From contig NZ_SACR01000005.1 of assembly GCF_004016505.1 (NCBI RefSeq), forward strand, positions 62,001 to 126,000: DNA of 64,000 nt, written 5' to 3'. Of the stretch, positions 16,741-28,242 are shown piece after piece. Position 1 is the stretch's first letter. Each line of letters begins with the position of its first letter. Made by a program: the position numbers and the translations under genes. Origin of the DNA: Rubrivivax rivuli (GTDB taxonomy: Bacteria > Pseudomonadota > Gammaproteobacteria > Burkholderiales > Burkholderiaceae_C). Below the pieces are notes generated by a model that was not told the origin of the DNA, ran no database searches, and worked only from the letters and a program-made list of their open reading frames with translations.

Positions 16741-18248
16741 TGCTCACCGTGCTCACCACCCCGCAAGACGCCGCCGCGTGGCTGGCCGCACGCGTGGCGC
16801 TGCAAGGCGGCGCCCGCCTGCGCTGCGACAGCCGCGCCGTGCAGCCGGGTGATGCCTTCATCGCCTGGCCGGGCCAGGCCACCGACGGCCGCAAGTTCGT
16901 GGCCCAGGCCCTGGCCGCCGGCGCCGCCGCCTGCCTGGTGGAAGCCGAGGGTGTGGACGCTTTCGGCTTGAACGATGCGCGCATCGCCACGCTGCCGGGC
17001 CTGAAGGCCGCCACCGGCGAGATCGCCGACCTGTGCATGGCCCAGCCCAGCGCCGTGCTCGACGTGGTGGCCACCACCGGCACCAACGGCAAGACCAGCA
17101 CCGCCTGGTGGACGGCGCAGGCGCTCACGCGGCTGGGCCGGCGCTGCGGCGTCATCGGCACGCTCGGCGTGGGCGAGCCCGACAAAGTGTCATCGACCGG
17201 CCTGACCACGCCGGATCCGGTGACGCTGCACCAGGCCTTCCGCGGTTTTGTCGACCTCGGCTTCTCGGCCTGCGCGCTGGAGGCGTCCAGCATCGGCCTG
17301 GTGGAGCAGCGCCTGAACGCCGCGCGCATCGACGTGGCGCTGTTCACCAACCTCACGCAAGACCACCTCGATTACCACGGCAGCATGGCCGCGTACGGCG
17401 AAGCCAAGCGTCGCCTCTTCAGCTGGCCGGGGCTGCGCGCGGCGGTGATCAACGTCGACGACGCCTGGGGCGCCCAGCTCGCCGCCGAGCTGCAGCAGGC
17501 CGGCACGCTGGACGTGTGGACCGTCTCGCTGCAAGGCCCGGCGCGCTTGCAGGCCCTGGGCCTGCACTACGAGCCGGCGGGCCTGGCCTTCACGCTGGCC
17601 GAAGGCGCCGCGCAAGCCGAGGTGCACACGCAGCTGGTGGGCGAGTTCAACGCCAGCAACCTGCTGGTGGTGCTGGGCGGCCTGCGCGCCTTGGGCGTGC
17701 CGCTGGCCGAGGCCGCCGCCGTGGCCGCACAGCTGACGCCCGTGCCCGGCCGCCTGCAGCGCGTGCCGGCCGTGGGCGGGGCCGGTGTCGAAGTGGTGGT
17801 GGACTACGCCCACACGCCCGACGCACTTTCGCAAGTGCTGCGCGCGCTGCGCCCGCTGGCCACGGCGCGCGGCGGCCGGCTGTGGTGCGTGTTCGGCTGC
17901 GGTGGCAACCGCGACGCCACCAAGCGCCCACTGATGGGCGGCATCGCCGCGGCTGCGGCCGACCGCGTGATCGTCACCAGCGACAACCCGCGTTTCGAAG
18001 AGCCGCAGGCCATCGTCGATCAGGTGCTGGCCGGTGCGGCCGACGCGGCCCACGTCAGCGCGCTGGTGGACCGCCGCGCCGCCGTGGCCCAGGCCGTGGC
18101 CGAAGCCGGCCCGCACGACGTGGTGCTGCTGGCGGGCAAGGGCCACGAGGATTACCAGATCGTCGGTGCCGAGCACCTGCCGTATTCCGATCTCGCCGAA
18201 GCCGAAGCGGCGCTGCGCGCGCGGGTTGCCGTGGGGGTGGCTGCATGA
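16740..18248 (+). CDS. murE: UDP-MurNAc-tripeptide synthetase (meso-DAP adding)
   Basis: A 502-residue cytoplasmic Mur ligase that adds the third residue of the peptidoglycan stem. ATP loop TTGTNGKTS at about 112-120, the [14 protein letters not shown] central motif, and D415-N-P-R418, the signature of enzymes selecting meso-diaminopimelate, hence A1-gamma peptidoglycan. It overlaps murF by four bases. Confidence 0.97.
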   Translation: MLTVLTTPQDAAAWLAARVALQGGARLRCDSRAVQPGDAFIAWPGQATDGRKFVAQALAAGAAACLVEAEGVDAFGLNDARIATLPGLKAATGEIADLCMAQPSAVLDVVATTGTNGKTSTAWWTAQALTRLGRRCGVIGTLGVGEPDKVSSTGLTTPDPVTLHQAFRGFVDLGFSACALEASSIGLVEQRLNAARIDVALFTNLTQDHLDYHGSMAAYGEAKRRLFSWPGLRAAVINVDDAWGAQLAAELQQAGTLDVWTVSLQGPARLQALGLHYEPAGLAFTLAEGAAQAEVHTQLVGEFNASNLLVVLGGLRALGVPLAEAAAVAAQLTPVPGRLQRVPAVGGAGVEVVVDYAHTPDALSQVLRALRPLATARGGRLWCVFGCGGNRDATKRPLMGGIAAAAADRVIVTSDNPRFEEPQAIVDQVLAGAADAAHVSALVDRRAAVAQAVAEAGPHDVVLLAGKGHEDYQIVGAEHLPYSDLAEAEAALRARVAVGVAA

Positions 18249-19687
18249 ACGCGCCCCTGCTGATGACCCTGGCCCAGGCCCACGCGCTGCTGCCCGGCAG
18301 CACCCTGGTGGGTGACGGAGCCACGCCGCTGCAACGTGTGCACACCGACACACGCAGCACGCAGGCGGGCGATTGCTTCGTGGCGCTGCGCGGCGAACGT
18401 TTCGATGGGCATGCCCACCTCGCTGCGGCGCGCGAGGCCGGTGCCGTGGCGGCCATCGCCGAGCACGGCCTGGCCGAAGCCGGCCTGCCCGGCCTGCTGG
18501 TGGCCGATACCCTGGCCGCACTGCAGCAACTGGCCCGCGGCTGGCGCGCCGCCCACACGCTGCCGCTGGTGGCGGTGACGGGCAGCAACGGCAAGACCAC
18601 TGTCACGCAGATGGTGGCCGCGATGCTGCGCGCCGCGCATGGTGAAGGCGCCCTGGCCACCGCCGGCAACCTGAACAACCACATCGGCGTGCCGCTGACG
18701 CTGCTGCGCCTGCGGGTCAGCCACCGCGCCGCGGTGGTGGAACTGGGCATGAACCACCCGGGCGAGATCGCGCTGCTGGCCGGCATCGCCCAGCCCACCG
18801 TGGCGCTGGTGAACAACGCGCAGCGTGAGCACCAGGAGTTCATGGCCACGGTGGAGGCCGTGGCGCGCGAAAACGGCAGCGTGATCGACGCGCTGCCGGC
18901 CGAGGGCGCGGTGGTCATTCCCGCCGACGACACCTACACACCGCTGTGGCGCAGCATGGCCGGCACCCGCCGCGTGATGACTTTCGGTCTGCAGGGCGCT
19001 GGCGACCCCGCGCAGCACGTGTGGGCGCAAGCCACCTGGCAAGCCGAAGGCGGCGCGCAGGCCGACGCCCCGCACTGGCAGCTGCAGCTGCACACCCCGC
19101 GCGGCGGCATCGACACCACGTTGGCACTCGCCGGCCGCCACAACGTCTTGAACGCCGCGGCCGCCGCGGCCTGCGCCATCGCGGCCGGCGTGCCGCTGCT
19201 GGCGGTGGGCCAGGGGCTGGCGGGTTTTGCCGCCGTCAACGGCCGCTCGCAACTGCTGCGTCTGCGCCTGGACGGCCAGGCCGTCACGCTGGTCAACGAC
19301 AGCTACAACGCCAACCCCGATTCGGTGCTGGCCGCCATCCGCGTGCTGGCCGAACTGCCGGGCCCGCGATGGCTGGTGCTGGGCGACATGGGCGAGGTGG
19401 GCGACCAAGGCCCGCGTTTCCACGCCGAGGTGGGCGCTGCGGCGCGCGCAGCGGGCATCGAGTTTTTCTGGGCGGCCGGTGCGGCTTGTGCACATGCCGG
19501 CGCTCATCGTCATTTCGGCAGCGCGGCCGAGTTGCTGAGCGCGCTGCCCGCAGAACGCCCGGCGGCGGCCTCGGTGCTGGTCAAGGGTTCACGGTTCATG
19601 AAGATGGAGCAGGTCGTGCAGGCACTGCAGCAAATCTCTGCGGCGCATTCCTCGGCAGCGCCGGGGCAGGAGAAGCGGGCATGCTGA
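18245..19687 (+). CDS. murF: UDP-MurNAc-tripeptide:D-Ala-D-Ala ligase
   Basis: A 480-residue Mur ligase that completes the pentapeptide precursor by adding D-Ala-D-Ala. Motifs are [15 protein letters not shown] (ATP loop), [10 protein letters not shown], the [10 protein letters not shown] stretch, and [10 protein letters not shown] near residue 350. Its 3' end overlaps the start of mraY by seven bases. Confidence 0.97.
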   Translation: MNAPLLMTLAQAHALLPGSTLVGDGATPLQRVHTDTRSTQAGDCFVALRGERFDGHAHLAAAREAGAVAAIAEHGLAEAGLPGLLVADTLAALQQLARGWRAAHTLPLVAVTGSNGKTTVTQMVAAMLRAAHGEGALATAGNLNNHIGVPLTLLRLRVSHRAAVVELGMNHPGEIALLAGIAQPTVALVNNAQREHQEFMATVEAVARENGSVIDALPAEGAVVIPADDTYTPLWRSMAGTRRVMTFGLQGAGDPAQHVWAQATWQAEGGAQADAPHWQLQLHTPRGGIDTTLALAGRHNVLNAAAAAACAIAAGVPLLAVGQGLAGFAAVNGRSQLLRLRLDGQAVTLVNDSYNANPDSVLAAIRVLAELPGPRWLVLGDMGEVGDQGPRFHAEVGAAARAAGIEFFWAAGAACAHAGAHRHFGSAAELLSALPAERPAAASVLVKGSRFMKMEQVVQALQQISAAHSSAAPGQEKRAC

Positions 19688-20862
19688 TGAGCCTGAGCCA
19701 GTGGCTGATGCAGGCCTACCCCGAGCACCTCGGGTTCCTGCGTGTCTTCCAGTACATCACCTTCCGCGCGGTGCTGGCGGCGATGACCTCGCTGCTCATC
19801 GGCCTGGCCTTCGGGCCCTGGGTGATCCGCAAGCTGACCGAGATGAAGATCGGCCAGCCCATCCGCGAGTACGGCGTGCAGGCCCACCTGGGCAAGAAGG
19901 GCACGCCCACGATGGGTGGCGTGCTGGTGCTGATCGGCATCGGCGTGAGCACGCTGCTGTGGTTCGACTGGAGCAACCGCTTCGTGTGGGTGGTGATGCT
20001 GGTCACCTTCGGCTTCGGCGCCATCGGCTGGGTGGACGACTACCGCAAGGTCGTCAACAAGGACCCGGAAGGCATGCGCAGCCGCGAGAAGTTCTTCTGG
20101 CAGAGCCTGATCGGCCTGATTGCCGCGCTGTACCTGGCCTTCAGCGTGAGCGAGACGAATGCGCTGCGCACGCTGCAGCTCTTCTTCGACTGGGTGGCCA
20201 GCGGCTTCAGCAACACGCTGCCGCCCAAGGCCGACTTGATGGTGCCCTTCTTCAAGACGGTGAGCTACCCGCTGGGCGTTTTCGGCTTCATCTTCCTGAG
20301 CTGGTTCGTCATCGTGGGCTGCAGCAATGCGGTGAACTTCACCGACGGGCTGGACGGCCTGGCCATCATGCCGGTGGTGATGGTGGGCAGCGCCCTGGGT
20401 GTGTTCGCCTACGTGGTGGGCAACGTCAACTTCAGCCGCTACCTGCTCTTCCCCTACATCCCGGGTGCGGGCGAGTTGCTGATCTTCTGCGCCGCCATGG
20501 CCGGCGCGGGCCTGGCCTTCCTGTGGTTCAACACCAGCCCGGCGCAGGTGTTCATGGGCGACGTGGGTGCGCTCTCGCTGGGCGGGGCTTTGGGCACCAT
20601 CGCCGTCATCACGCGGCAGGAGATCGTGCTCGGCATCATGGGCGGCATCTTCGTGGCCGAGGCGCTGAGCGTGATGATCCAGGTGGGCTGGTTCAAGTAC
20701 ACGAAGAAGAAGTACGGCGAGGGCCGGCGCATCTTCCTCATGGCGCCGCTGCACCACCACTTCGAGAAGAAGGGCTGGGCCGAGACGCAGGTGGTGGTGC
20801 GTTTCTGGATCATCACCATGCTGCTGTGCCTGGTGGGCCTGGCCAGCCTGAAGCTGCGGTGA
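19681..20862 (+). CDS. mraY: Phospho-MurNAc-pentapeptide transferase
   Basis: A 393-residue polytopic inner-membrane enzyme that makes lipid I from UDP-MurNAc-pentapeptide and undecaprenyl phosphate. Motifs: [19 protein letters not shown] (catalytic Asp pair), [10 protein letters not shown] and, near the C-terminus, [13 protein letters not shown]. The ATG at 19681 is 7 bases from AGGAGA; a second ATG at 19687 overlaps the murF stop. Confidence 0.97.
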   Translation: MLMSLSQWLMQAYPEHLGFLRVFQYITFRAVLAAMTSLLIGLAFGPWVIRKLTEMKIGQPIREYGVQAHLGKKGTPTMGGVLVLIGIGVSTLLWFDWSNRFVWVVMLVTFGFGAIGWVDDYRKVVNKDPEGMRSREKFFWQSLIGLIAALYLAFSVSETNALRTLQLFFDWVASGFSNTLPPKADLMVPFFKTVSYPLGVFGFIFLSWFVIVGCSNAVNFTDGLDGLAIMPVVMVGSALGVFAYVVGNVNFSRYLLFPYIPGAGELLIFCAAMAGAGLAFLWFNTSPAQVFMGDVGALSLGGALGTIAVITRQEIVLGIMGGIFVAEALSVMIQVGWFKYTKKKYGEGRRIFLMAPLHHHFEKKGWAETQVVVRFWIITMLLCLVGLASLKLR

Positions 20863-20872
20863 CCGGGCGGCC

Positions 20873-22687
20873 ATGTTCTTCCTGAAAGACCTCCCCGTGC
20901 TCGTGCTGGGCCTCGGCGACAGCGGCCTGGCCATGGCGCGCTGGTGCGCACGCTGCGGTGCCAAGGTGACGGTGTGGGATTCGCGCGAGCAGACCGCCGG
21001 CGATGCCGCGCTGGCCACCGAGTGGCCTGCCGTGCAGCGACTGCGCGGCGAGTTGCTGCCCGCGCAGTTGAATGGTGTGCAGCTCGTGCTGAAGAGCCCG
21101 GGCCTGGCGCCTAACGATGCGCGCGTGGCGCCGCTGCTGGACGAAGCCCGTGCCATCGGCATCGCGGTGCTGGGCGAGCTGGATCTGTTCGCGCGCGCGC
21201 TGGCCGACCTGAGGGCCGCCTGGGGCTATGCGCCCAAACTGCTGGCCATCACCGGCACCAACGGCAAGACCACCACCACGGCCATGACCGCGCTGCTGGT
21301 GGCGCGCGCCGGCCGCCGCGTGGCGATGGCCGGCAACATCGGCCCGACGCTGCTGGGCACGCTGAGCGAACAGCTGGCCGAACTGCCCGAGGCGCCGGTG
21401 GCCGTGGCCGAAGAGGCTCCCGAAGCCGAGCCCGTGGAAGCCGCGGAGGCCAACGCCGTTGTGGCCGATGCAGCCGAGGAGACCGAGCCCGCAGCGCAAC
21501 CCGAAACCGTTGCCGACACCGCCCCCGCCCCGCTGCCCGACGACGACGTGCCCGTGGCCGAGGTGCTGGCGCAACTGCTGCCCGCCGGCCCGGCCGAGCC
21601 CGAGCCCGGCCCCGCCGACGCATTGCCGCGGGTGTGGGTGCTGGAGCTCAGCAGCTTCCAGCTCGAAGGCGGCGGCACCGGTGTGCGCGGCTTCGAACCG
21701 GCCGCGGGCACGGTGCTGAACCTCACGCAAGACCACCTCGACTGGCACGGCAGCATGGCCGCCTACAGCGCCGCCAAGGCGCGCGTTTTCGGCCAGCAGG
21801 CGATGATGGTGATCAACCGCGACGACCCGCTGGTGGAGGCCCTGGTGCCGCAGCCGGTGGTGCCCGCCAAGGGCAAGGCCAAGCTCGCGCCGAAGCCGAA
21901 GCCCGTGCAGCGCAACGTCTGCCGCTTCGGCCTGAACGCACCGCAGCAGCCGGGCGATTTCGGCCTGGTCGAAGAAAACGGCATGGCCTGGCTGGTGCGC
22001 GCGCTGCCGGCCGAAGAAGGCGTCAAGCGCAAGAAGGGCGAGGTCGACGAGATCCACCTGCAGCGCCTGATGCCGGCCGACGCGCTGCGCGTGCGCGGCC
22101 GCCACAACGCCGCCAACGCGCTGGCCGCGCTGGCGCTGGCCACGGCCATCGGCTGCCCGCTGGCACCCATGCTGCACGGCCTGCGTGAATACGCCGGTGA
22201 GCCGCACCGCGTGGAGTTCGTGGCCCGCGTGCCGGTGGAGGGCGTTCACGGCAGCGGCGAGGTCGAAGCCTTCGACGACAGCAAGGGCACCAACGTCGGC
22301 GCCACGGTCGCAGCGCTCAACGGCCTGGGTGCCGACAAGGCGCCGGGCCGGCTGGTCGTCATCCTGGGCGGCGACGGCAAGGGGCAGGACTTCACGCCGC
22401 TGCGCACCCCGCTGGCGCAGCACGCGCGCGCCGTGGCCACGCTAGGCCGCGACGCCGGGGCCATCGAAGAAGCGCTGCTCGGCCACCTCGGCCCCGTGCC
22501 GGTGCAGCGCCACGCGACGCTGGAAGCCGCCGTGGCCTGGTGCTTCGAGCAGGCCCAACCTGGCGATGCCGTGCTGCTGAGCCCGGCCTGCGCCAGCCTG
22601 GACATGTTCCGCAACTACGCCCACCGCGCCGAGGTCTTCGTGGCCGCGGTGCAGGCACTGGCGGCCGAGCGGGGGGCGCTGGTGTGA
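20873..22687 (+). CDS. murD: UDP-MurNAc-Ala:D-Glu ligase with large acidic insert
   Basis: A 604-residue enzyme adding D-Glu to UDP-MurNAc-L-Ala. Typical MurD is 440-500 residues. The ATP loop is GTNGKTTTT at about 128-136, [13 protein letters not shown] lies at 283-295, and [10 protein letters not shown] near 468-477. Two insertions explain the length: residues 172-250, a Glu/Ala/Pro-rich stretch without Lys or Arg, between the ATP loop and ELSSFQLE; and a Lys-rich stretch at 331-344 ([13 protein letters not shown]). All core motifs are intact, so it is likely functional. The stop overlaps the GTG of ftsW. Confidence 0.93.
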   Translation: MFFLKDLPVLVLGLGDSGLAMARWCARCGAKVTVWDSREQTAGDAALATEWPAVQRLRGELLPAQLNGVQLVLKSPGLAPNDARVAPLLDEARAIGIAVLGELDLFARALADLRAAWGYAPKLLAITGTNGKTTTTAMTALLVARAGRRVAMAGNIGPTLLGTLSEQLAELPEAPVAVAEEAPEAEPVEAAEANAVVADAAEETEPAAQPETVADTAPAPLPDDDVPVAEVLAQLLPAGPAEPEPGPADALPRVWVLELSSFQLEGGGTGVRGFEPAAGTVLNLTQDHLDWHGSMAAYSAAKARVFGQQAMMVINRDDPLVEALVPQPVVPAKGKAKLAPKPKPVQRNVCRFGLNAPQQPGDFGLVEENGMAWLVRALPAEEGVKRKKGEVDEIHLQRLMPADALRVRGRHNAANALAALALATAIGCPLAPMLHGLREYAGEPHRVEFVARVPVEGVHGSGEVEAFDDSKGTNVGATVAALNGLGADKAPGRLVVILGGDGKGQDFTPLRTPLAQHARAVATLGRDAGAIEEALLGHLGPVPVQRHATLEAAVAWCFEQAQPGDAVLLSPACASLDMFRNYAHRAEVFVAAVQALAAERGALV

Positions 22688-23937
22688 ACGCGATGTCGGC
22701 CACGCTCGCCACCGTGAAGGGCTGGTTCGCCCCGCGCGGCGATGGCACGGGCGCGCTGCCCGTGCGTGACAGCATCCACGTCGGCGGCGACCGCCCGGTA
22801 CGCCTGATGGCCTTCGACCAGACCTTGGTGGCCGTGGTCTTCGCGCTCATCGCCTTGGGCGTGGTGATGGTCTATTCGGCCAGCGTGGCCTTGCCCGACA
22901 ACCCCAAGTTCGCGAACTACACCGAAACCTTCTTCCTGCGCCGGCACGTGATGTCGCTGGGCATCGCCTGTGTCGCCGCGCTGGTGGTGGTGCAGGTGCC
23001 CATGAGCGTGTGGGAGAAGCAGGCGCCGGTGATCTTCCTCATCGCGCTGATCCTGCTCGTCATCGTGCTGGTGCCCTTCATCGGCAAGGTGGTGAACTTC
23101 TCGCGCCGCTGGATCCCGCTGGGCTTCATGAACTTCCAGCCGAGCGAACTCGCCAAGCTGGCCATCGCGCTCTACGCCGCCAACTACATGGTGCGGCGCA
23201 TGGACGCGCGCGAGAACTTCTTCCGCGCAGTCACGCCCATGGTGATGGCCGTGGCCTTCGTGGGCGTGCTGCTGATGCGCCAGCCCGACATGGGCGCCTT
23301 CATCGTCATCGCCACCATCGCCTTGGGCATCCTCTTCCTGGGCGGCGTGAACGCACGCATGTTCTTCCTGATGGCCGCGGTGATCATCTGCACCGTTGCG
23401 CTCTACCTCTACTTCGACGACCTGCGGCGCGAACGCATCCTGGCCTACCTGGACCCCTGGAACCCGCTGTACGCGCAGGGCAAGGGCTACCAGCTCACGC
23501 ACAGCCTGATCGCCATGGGCCGCGGCGAGATCTTCGGCCAGGGCCTGGGCGCCAGCGTCGAGAAGCTGCACTACCTGCCCGAGGCGCACACCGATTTCCT
23601 GCTCGCCGTCATCGGCGAAGAGCTGGGTTTCGTCGGCGTGGCCACGGTCATCCTGATGTTCTTCTGGATGACGCGGCGCATCTTCCACATCGGCCGCCAG
23701 GCCATCGCGCTGGACCGCGTGTTCGCCGGCCTGATGTGCCAGGGCATCGGCATCTGGATGGGTTTCCAGGCCTTCATCAACATGGGCGTGAATCTGGGTG
23801 TGCTGCCGACCAAGGGCCTGACGCTGCCGCTCATGAGCTACGGCGGCAGCGCCATCCTGATGAACATGGTGGCGCTGGCGATGGTGCTGCGGGTGGACAT
23901 CGAGAACCGTGCGCTGATGCGTGGGGGTCGCGCATGA
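22684..23937 (+). CDS. ftsW: Septal peptidoglycan glycosyltransferase FtsW
   Basis: A 417-residue SEDS-family membrane protein that polymerises lipid II with FtsI. About ten transmembrane helices; motifs [25 protein letters not shown] and PLMSYGGSA are diagnostic. The GTG at 22684 (GTGA overlap with murD) has GGGGGG 7 bases upstream; an ATG at 22693 is the alternative. The cytoplasmic N-tail of about 40 residues is ordinary for betaproteobacteria. Confidence 0.96.
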   Translation: MNAMSATLATVKGWFAPRGDGTGALPVRDSIHVGGDRPVRLMAFDQTLVAVVFALIALGVVMVYSASVALPDNPKFANYTETFFLRRHVMSLGIACVAALVVVQVPMSVWEKQAPVIFLIALILLVIVLVPFIGKVVNFSRRWIPLGFMNFQPSELAKLAIALYAANYMVRRMDARENFFRAVTPMVMAVAFVGVLLMRQPDMGAFIVIATIALGILFLGGVNARMFFLMAAVIICTVALYLYFDDLRRERILAYLDPWNPLYAQGKGYQLTHSLIAMGRGEIFGQGLGASVEKLHYLPEAHTDFLLAVIGEELGFVGVATVILMFFWMTRRIFHIGRQAIALDRVFAGLMCQGIGIWMGFQAFINMGVNLGVLPTKGLTLPLMSYGGSAILMNMVALAMVLRVDIENRALMRGGRA

Positions 23938-25022
23938 GCCATCTCGTCGTCATGGCAGCCGGCACGGGCGGGCACATCATCCCCGGGCTGGCCATCGCGC
24001 GCGAAATGCAGAGCCGCGGCTGGACCGTCAGCTGGCTGGGCACCTCGCACGGCATGGAGAACAAGCTCGTGCCGCCCTCGGGTCTGGCGATGGACACCAT
24101 CACCTTCAGCGGCCTGCGCGGCAAGGGCCTGCTGCACACCGCCACGGGCGGGCTGCGACTGCTCAAGGCCTTCTTCGACTGCTTCGGCATCCTGCGCCGC
24201 CGTGGTGCCCACGCGGTGCTGGGCATGGGCGGTTATGTGTGCTTTCCGGGCGGCTTGATGGCCAGCCTGCTGAACAAGCCGCTGGTGCTGGTGAACGCCG
24301 ACGCCTCGCTGCTGCTCAGCAACCGCAGCCTGCTGCCCGTGGCCGACCGCGTGGCCTTCGGCTTCAGCGGCCCGGCGGTACAGGGCGTGAAGAACGCGGT
24401 GGTGACGGGCAATGCCGTGCGCGCCGAGATCGAAGCCCTGCCCGCGCCCGCCGTACGCTGGGCCGGCCGCAGCGGCCCGCTGCGCCTGCTGGTGGTGGGC
24501 GGCAGCCTGGGCGCGCAGGTGCTCAACCGCACGCTGCCCGCGGCGCTGGCGCTGCTGCCGGCCGAGCAGCGGCCGCAGGTGGTGCACCAGACCGGCACGG
24601 CGCAAGAAGCCGAAGTGCGCGCCGCCTACGCGCAGCACGGCGTACCCGCCGAGGTGCGGCCCTTCATCGACGACATGCCGGCGCAGCTGGCCGCCTGCGA
24701 TGTGATGGTGTGCCGCGCCGGCGCGGTGACCGTGAGCGAGCTTTGCGCAGCCGGTGTGCCGGCGGTGCTGGTGCCGCTGATCGCCAGCACCACCGCCCAT
24801 CAACGCGACAACGCCACGTGGATGGCCGGCCAGGGCGCGGCCGTGCACCTGCCGCAAGCCGAGCTGAGCCCGCAGGCGCTGGCCGACACGCTGCGCGGCC
24901 TTTCGCGCGAAGGCCTGCTGGCCATGGCCGAGAAGGCCCGTTCGCTGGCCCAGCCGCGCGCCGCCGCGCGCGTGGCCGATCAGATCGAGGCCCTGGTGAA
25001 GAAGCCGGGAGTGCGCGCATGA
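23934..25022 (+). CDS. murG: Lipid II synthase (GlcNAc transferase)
   Basis: A 362-residue peripheral inner-membrane GT28 enzyme that adds GlcNAc to lipid I. The N-terminal glycine loop [13 protein letters not shown], the second loop [12 protein letters not shown], and the UDP-binding [11 protein letters not shown] with TTAHQRDNA are all present. It overlaps ftsW and murC by four bases on each side. Confidence 0.97.
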   Translation: MSHLVVMAAGTGGHIIPGLAIAREMQSRGWTVSWLGTSHGMENKLVPPSGLAMDTITFSGLRGKGLLHTATGGLRLLKAFFDCFGILRRRGAHAVLGMGGYVCFPGGLMASLLNKPLVLVNADASLLLSNRSLLPVADRVAFGFSGPAVQGVKNAVVTGNAVRAEIEALPAPAVRWAGRSGPLRLLVVGGSLGAQVLNRTLPAALALLPAEQRPQVVHQTGTAQEAEVRAAYAQHGVPAEVRPFIDDMPAQLAACDVMVCRAGAVTVSELCAAGVPAVLVPLIASTTAHQRDNATWMAGQGAAVHLPQAELSPQALADTLRGLSREGLLAMAEKARSLAQPRAAARVADQIEALVKKPGVRA

Positions 25023-26401
25023 AGCACGCCCTCAAGCACATCCACTTCGTCGGCATCGGCGGCGCCGGCATGAGCGCCATCGCCGAGGTGCTGCACCAGC
25101 AGGGCTACCGCGTCAGCGGCTCCGACCAGGCCGAGAGCAGCGTCACTCGTCGGCTGGCCACGCTGGGCGTGCAGGTGCACATCGGCCACGCCGCGGCCCA
25201 CATTGCCGGCGCGCAGGCCGTTGTCACCAGCACGGCTGTGAAGACCGACAACCCCGAGGTGTTGGCCGCCCGCGATGCCCGTGTACCCGTGGTGCCGCGC
25301 GCCGTGCTGCTGGCCGAGCTGATGCGCCTGAAGCAGGGCATCGCCATCGCCGGCACCCACGGCAAGACCACCACCACCTCGCTCACCGCCAGCGTGCTGG
25401 CCGAGGGCGGGTTGGACCCCACCTTCGTCATCGGCGGGCAGCTGCTGGCCGCGGGCTCGAACTCGAAACTCGGCACGGGCGAGTTCATCGTCGTCGAAGC
25501 CGACGAAAGCGACGCCAGCTTCCTCTTCCTGAACCCCGTGATCAGCGTCGTCACCAACATCGACGCCGACCACATGGAGACCTACGGCCACAGCCTGGAG
25601 CGGCTGCACACGGCCTTCGTCGACTTCCTGCACCGCCTGCCCTTCTACGGCCGCGCCGTGCTGTGCAGCGACGACGCGGGCGTGCGCGCCATCCTGCCGC
25701 GGCTGCAGCGCCCGGTGCTGACCTACGGCACCGACGAAGGCGCCGAGCTGCGCGCGGTGGATGTGCAGGCGCTGGCTGGCGGCCAGATGTCTTTCACCGC
25801 GAAGCAGGCCGGCCATGCCGACCTGGCCGTGACTCTGAATCTCGCCGGCCTGCACAACGTGCGCAACGCGCTGGCGGCCATCGCCGTGGCGCGTGAACTC
25901 GAAGTGCCCGGTGCACCCATCGTCGCCGCGCTGGCGCAGTTCGCCGGCGTCGGCCGCCGCTTCCAGCGCCATGGCGAGCTGGCCACCGCCGACGGTGGCC
26001 GCGCGCTGCTGATCGACGACTACGGCCACCACCCGGTGGAGATGGCCGCCGTGCTGTCTGCCGCACGCGGCGCCTTCCCGGGCCGCCGCCTGGTGCTGGC
26101 CTTCCAGCCGCACCGCCACACCCGCACGCGCGACTGCTTTGCCGATTTCGCCGCCGTGCTGCAGGGCTTCGATGCTGTGCTGCTCAGCGACATCTACGCC
26201 GCCGGCGAGGCGCCCATCCCTGGCATCAGCAGCCAGTCGCTGGCTGCGTCGGTGCCGCGTGCGCAGAGCGTCGGCGACATCACCGCACTGCCCGCCGCGC
26301 TGCGCGCCACGCTGCGCGGCGGCGACGTGCTCATCACCATGGGCGCCGGCTCCATCGGCGGCCTGCCGCGACAACTGATGCAAGAGGGGGCCGCAGCATG
26401 A
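25019..26401 (+). CDS. murC: UDP-MurNAc:L-alanine ligase
   Basis: A 460-residue Mur ligase that adds the first amino acid to UDP-MurNAc. It starts [17 protein letters not shown], has the ATP loop [33 protein letters not shown] and DDYGHHPVE. Four-base overlaps join it to murG and ddl. Confidence 0.97.
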   Translation: MKHALKHIHFVGIGGAGMSAIAEVLHQQGYRVSGSDQAESSVTRRLATLGVQVHIGHAAAHIAGAQAVVTSTAVKTDNPEVLAARDARVPVVPRAVLLAELMRLKQGIAIAGTHGKTTTTSLTASVLAEGGLDPTFVIGGQLLAAGSNSKLGTGEFIVVEADESDASFLFLNPVISVVTNIDADHMETYGHSLERLHTAFVDFLHRLPFYGRAVLCSDDAGVRAILPRLQRPVLTYGTDEGAELRAVDVQALAGGQMSFTAKQAGHADLAVTLNLAGLHNVRNALAAIAVARELEVPGAPIVAALAQFAGVGRRFQRHGELATADGGRALLIDDYGHHPVEMAAVLSAARGAFPGRRLVLAFQPHRHTRTRDCFADFAAVLQGFDAVLLSDIYAAGEAPIPGISSQSLAASVPRAQSVGDITALPAALRATLRGGDVLITMGAGSIGGLPRQLMQEGAAA

Positions 26402-27372
26402 AGGCCGAGATCCAATCCTTGGGCAAGGTCGCTGTCCTGATGGGCGGCCGCAGCGCCGAACGCGAGGTCTCGCTGATGTCGGGCGGCGGCGTGCTGGCCG
26501 CGCTTCGCAGCCAGGGCGTGGACGCCCACGCCTTCGACCCCGCCGAGCGCGAGCTGAACGAACTCAAGCGCGAAGGTTTCCAGCGCGTCTTCATCGCGCT
26601 GCACGGCCGCCACGGCGAAGACGGCACGGTGCAGGGCGCGCTGGAGCTGCTGGGCATCCCCTACACCGGCAGCGGCGTGATGGCCAGCGCCATCGCCATG
26701 GACAAGGTGATGACCAAGCGCGTGTGGGTGGCCGAGGGCCTGCCCACGCCGCGCTGGCAATGGCTGGCGCCCGAGCGCCAGGCGCGCGAGGACGTGATGG
26801 CCGTGCCCGACGCCATCGGCCTGCCGCTGATCGTGAAGCCGCCGCGCGAAGGCAGCAGCATCGGCATCAGCAAGGTCAGCGGCTACAGCCAGATGCAAGA
26901 CGCCGTGAGCCTGGCCGCCCAGTACGACCCCGACGTGCTCTGCGAAGAGTTCATCGAGGGCATCGAGCTCACCTGCCCGGTGCTGGGCGAGGGCCCCAGC
27001 GCACGCGCACTGCCGGTCATCGCCATCGAGGCGCCGGAAGGCAAGTACGACTTCCAGAACAAGTACTACACCGACGTCGTGCAGTACCGCGTGCCCAGCG
27101 GCCTCGCGCCGGAAGAAGAGGCCGAAGTGCAGCGCCTCACGCTGGCCGCCTACCGCACGCTGGGTTGCCGCGGCTGGGGCCGTGCCGACCTGATGTTGCG
27201 CGCGCGCGACCGCAAGCCCTTCCTGCTGGAGATGAACACCAGCCCGGGCATGACCGGCCACTCGCTGGTGCCGATGTCGGCGCGCGCTGCCGGCATCAGC
27301 TACGAACAGCTCTGCGTGCAGCTGCTGCAGGCGGCCACGCTGGACACGCCGGCCAAGCCCGCCCAGGCCTGA
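26398..27372 (+). CDS. ddl: D-alanine:D-alanine ligase
   Basis: A 324-residue ATP-grasp enzyme of the DdlB type, making the D-Ala-D-Ala dipeptide used by MurF. Motifs: [37 protein letters not shown], and [14 protein letters not shown] at the C-terminus. It lies 11 bases before ftsQ, the classical dcw position of ddlB. Confidence 0.96.
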   Translation: MKAEIQSLGKVAVLMGGRSAEREVSLMSGGGVLAALRSQGVDAHAFDPAERELNELKREGFQRVFIALHGRHGEDGTVQGALELLGIPYTGSGVMASAIAMDKVMTKRVWVAEGLPTPRWQWLAPERQAREDVMAVPDAIGLPLIVKPPREGSSIGISKVSGYSQMQDAVSLAAQYDPDVLCEEFIEGIELTCPVLGEGPSARALPVIAIEAPEGKYDFQNKYYTDVVQYRVPSGLAPEEEAEVQRLTLAAYRTLGCRGWGRADLMLRARDRKPFLLEMNTSPGMTGHSLVPMSARAAGISYEQLCVQLLQAATLDTPAKPAQA

Positions 27373-27383
27373 CGCCAGAAACC

Positions 27384-28232
27384 ATGCCGCGCAGCGCCAC
27401 CCTCCGCCACCCCACCGCCGCCGCCCCGCTGGCGCTGCCGGTGGACGTGCGCCTGATGAACGGGCTGGCCAGTGTCATCTTCGTGCTGGCTGCGCTGGGC
27501 ATGGTGGCGGTGGGTGTGCTGTGGCTGGTGCGCAGCCCCTTCTTTCCGATCCGCGCCATCCAGCTCGATGGCGACCTGCAGCGCAACAGTGTGCCCACCA
27601 TCCGCGCCAACGCCGCGCCGCAGCTGGCGGGCAACTTCTTCAGCGTCGACCTGCAGGCCGGGCGCAAAGCCTTCGAGACCGTGCCCTGGGTGCGCCGCGC
27701 GGTGGTGCGCCGTGTCTGGCCCGACGTGCTGGCGGTGAACCTGGAAGAACACCGCGCCGCAGCCCTGTGGGAAGGGCAGGGCGGTGAAGAAGGCGCCGGT
27801 GCCGAGCGCCTGGTCAACAGCTTCGGCGAGGTCTTCGAGGCCAACGTCGGCGACGTGGAAGACGACAGCCTGCCCGTGCTGGCCGGCCCCGAAGGCAGCG
27901 CCGCGGCCATGCTGGCGCTGCTGCGCCGCGTGCAGCCCACGCTGGCGCGGCTGGAGATGAACGTGGTGCGCGTGCAGCTCAGCGGCCGCGGCAGCTGGCG
28001 CATGGAGCTCGACAGCGGTGCGGCGCTGGAACTGGGCCGCGGCAGCGAAGAAGAACTCGTGGCGCGCAGCGAGCGTTTCGTGCGCACCTACACGCAAGTG
28101 GCCGCGCGCTGGCAGCAGCCGCTGGAATACGCCGACCTGCGCCACGCCGACGGTTATGCCGTGCGCTTGCGCGGCGTCAGCACCACCCCGCCCAAAGGCT
28201 CAACGCCTCCTGGCGCGGTCAAGAACAACTAG
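27384..28232 (+). CDS. ftsQ: Cell division protein FtsQ
   Basis: A 282-residue bitopic divisome protein. It has a cytoplasmic tail of about 28 residues, one transmembrane helix (about 30-50), the POTRA domain opening FPIRAIQLDGDL, and the beta domain with WVRRAVVRRVWPDVLAVNLEEHRA. The tail ends with a Pro/Thr-rich stretch. FtsQ bridges early and late division proteins and binds FtsL/FtsB. Order ddl-ftsQ-ftsA supports the call. Confidence 0.95.
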   Translation: MPRSATLRHPTAAAPLALPVDVRLMNGLASVIFVLAALGMVAVGVLWLVRSPFFPIRAIQLDGDLQRNSVPTIRANAAPQLAGNFFSVDLQAGRKAFETVPWVRRAVVRRVWPDVLAVNLEEHRAAALWEGQGGEEGAGAERLVNSFGEVFEANVGDVEDDSLPVLAGPEGSAAAMLALLRRVQPTLARLEMNVVRVQLSGRGSWRMELDSGAALELGRGSEEELVARSERFVRTYTQVAARWQQPLEYADLRHADGYAVRLRGVSTTPPKGSTPPGAVKNN

Positions 28233-28242
28233 AGGACAGCAC

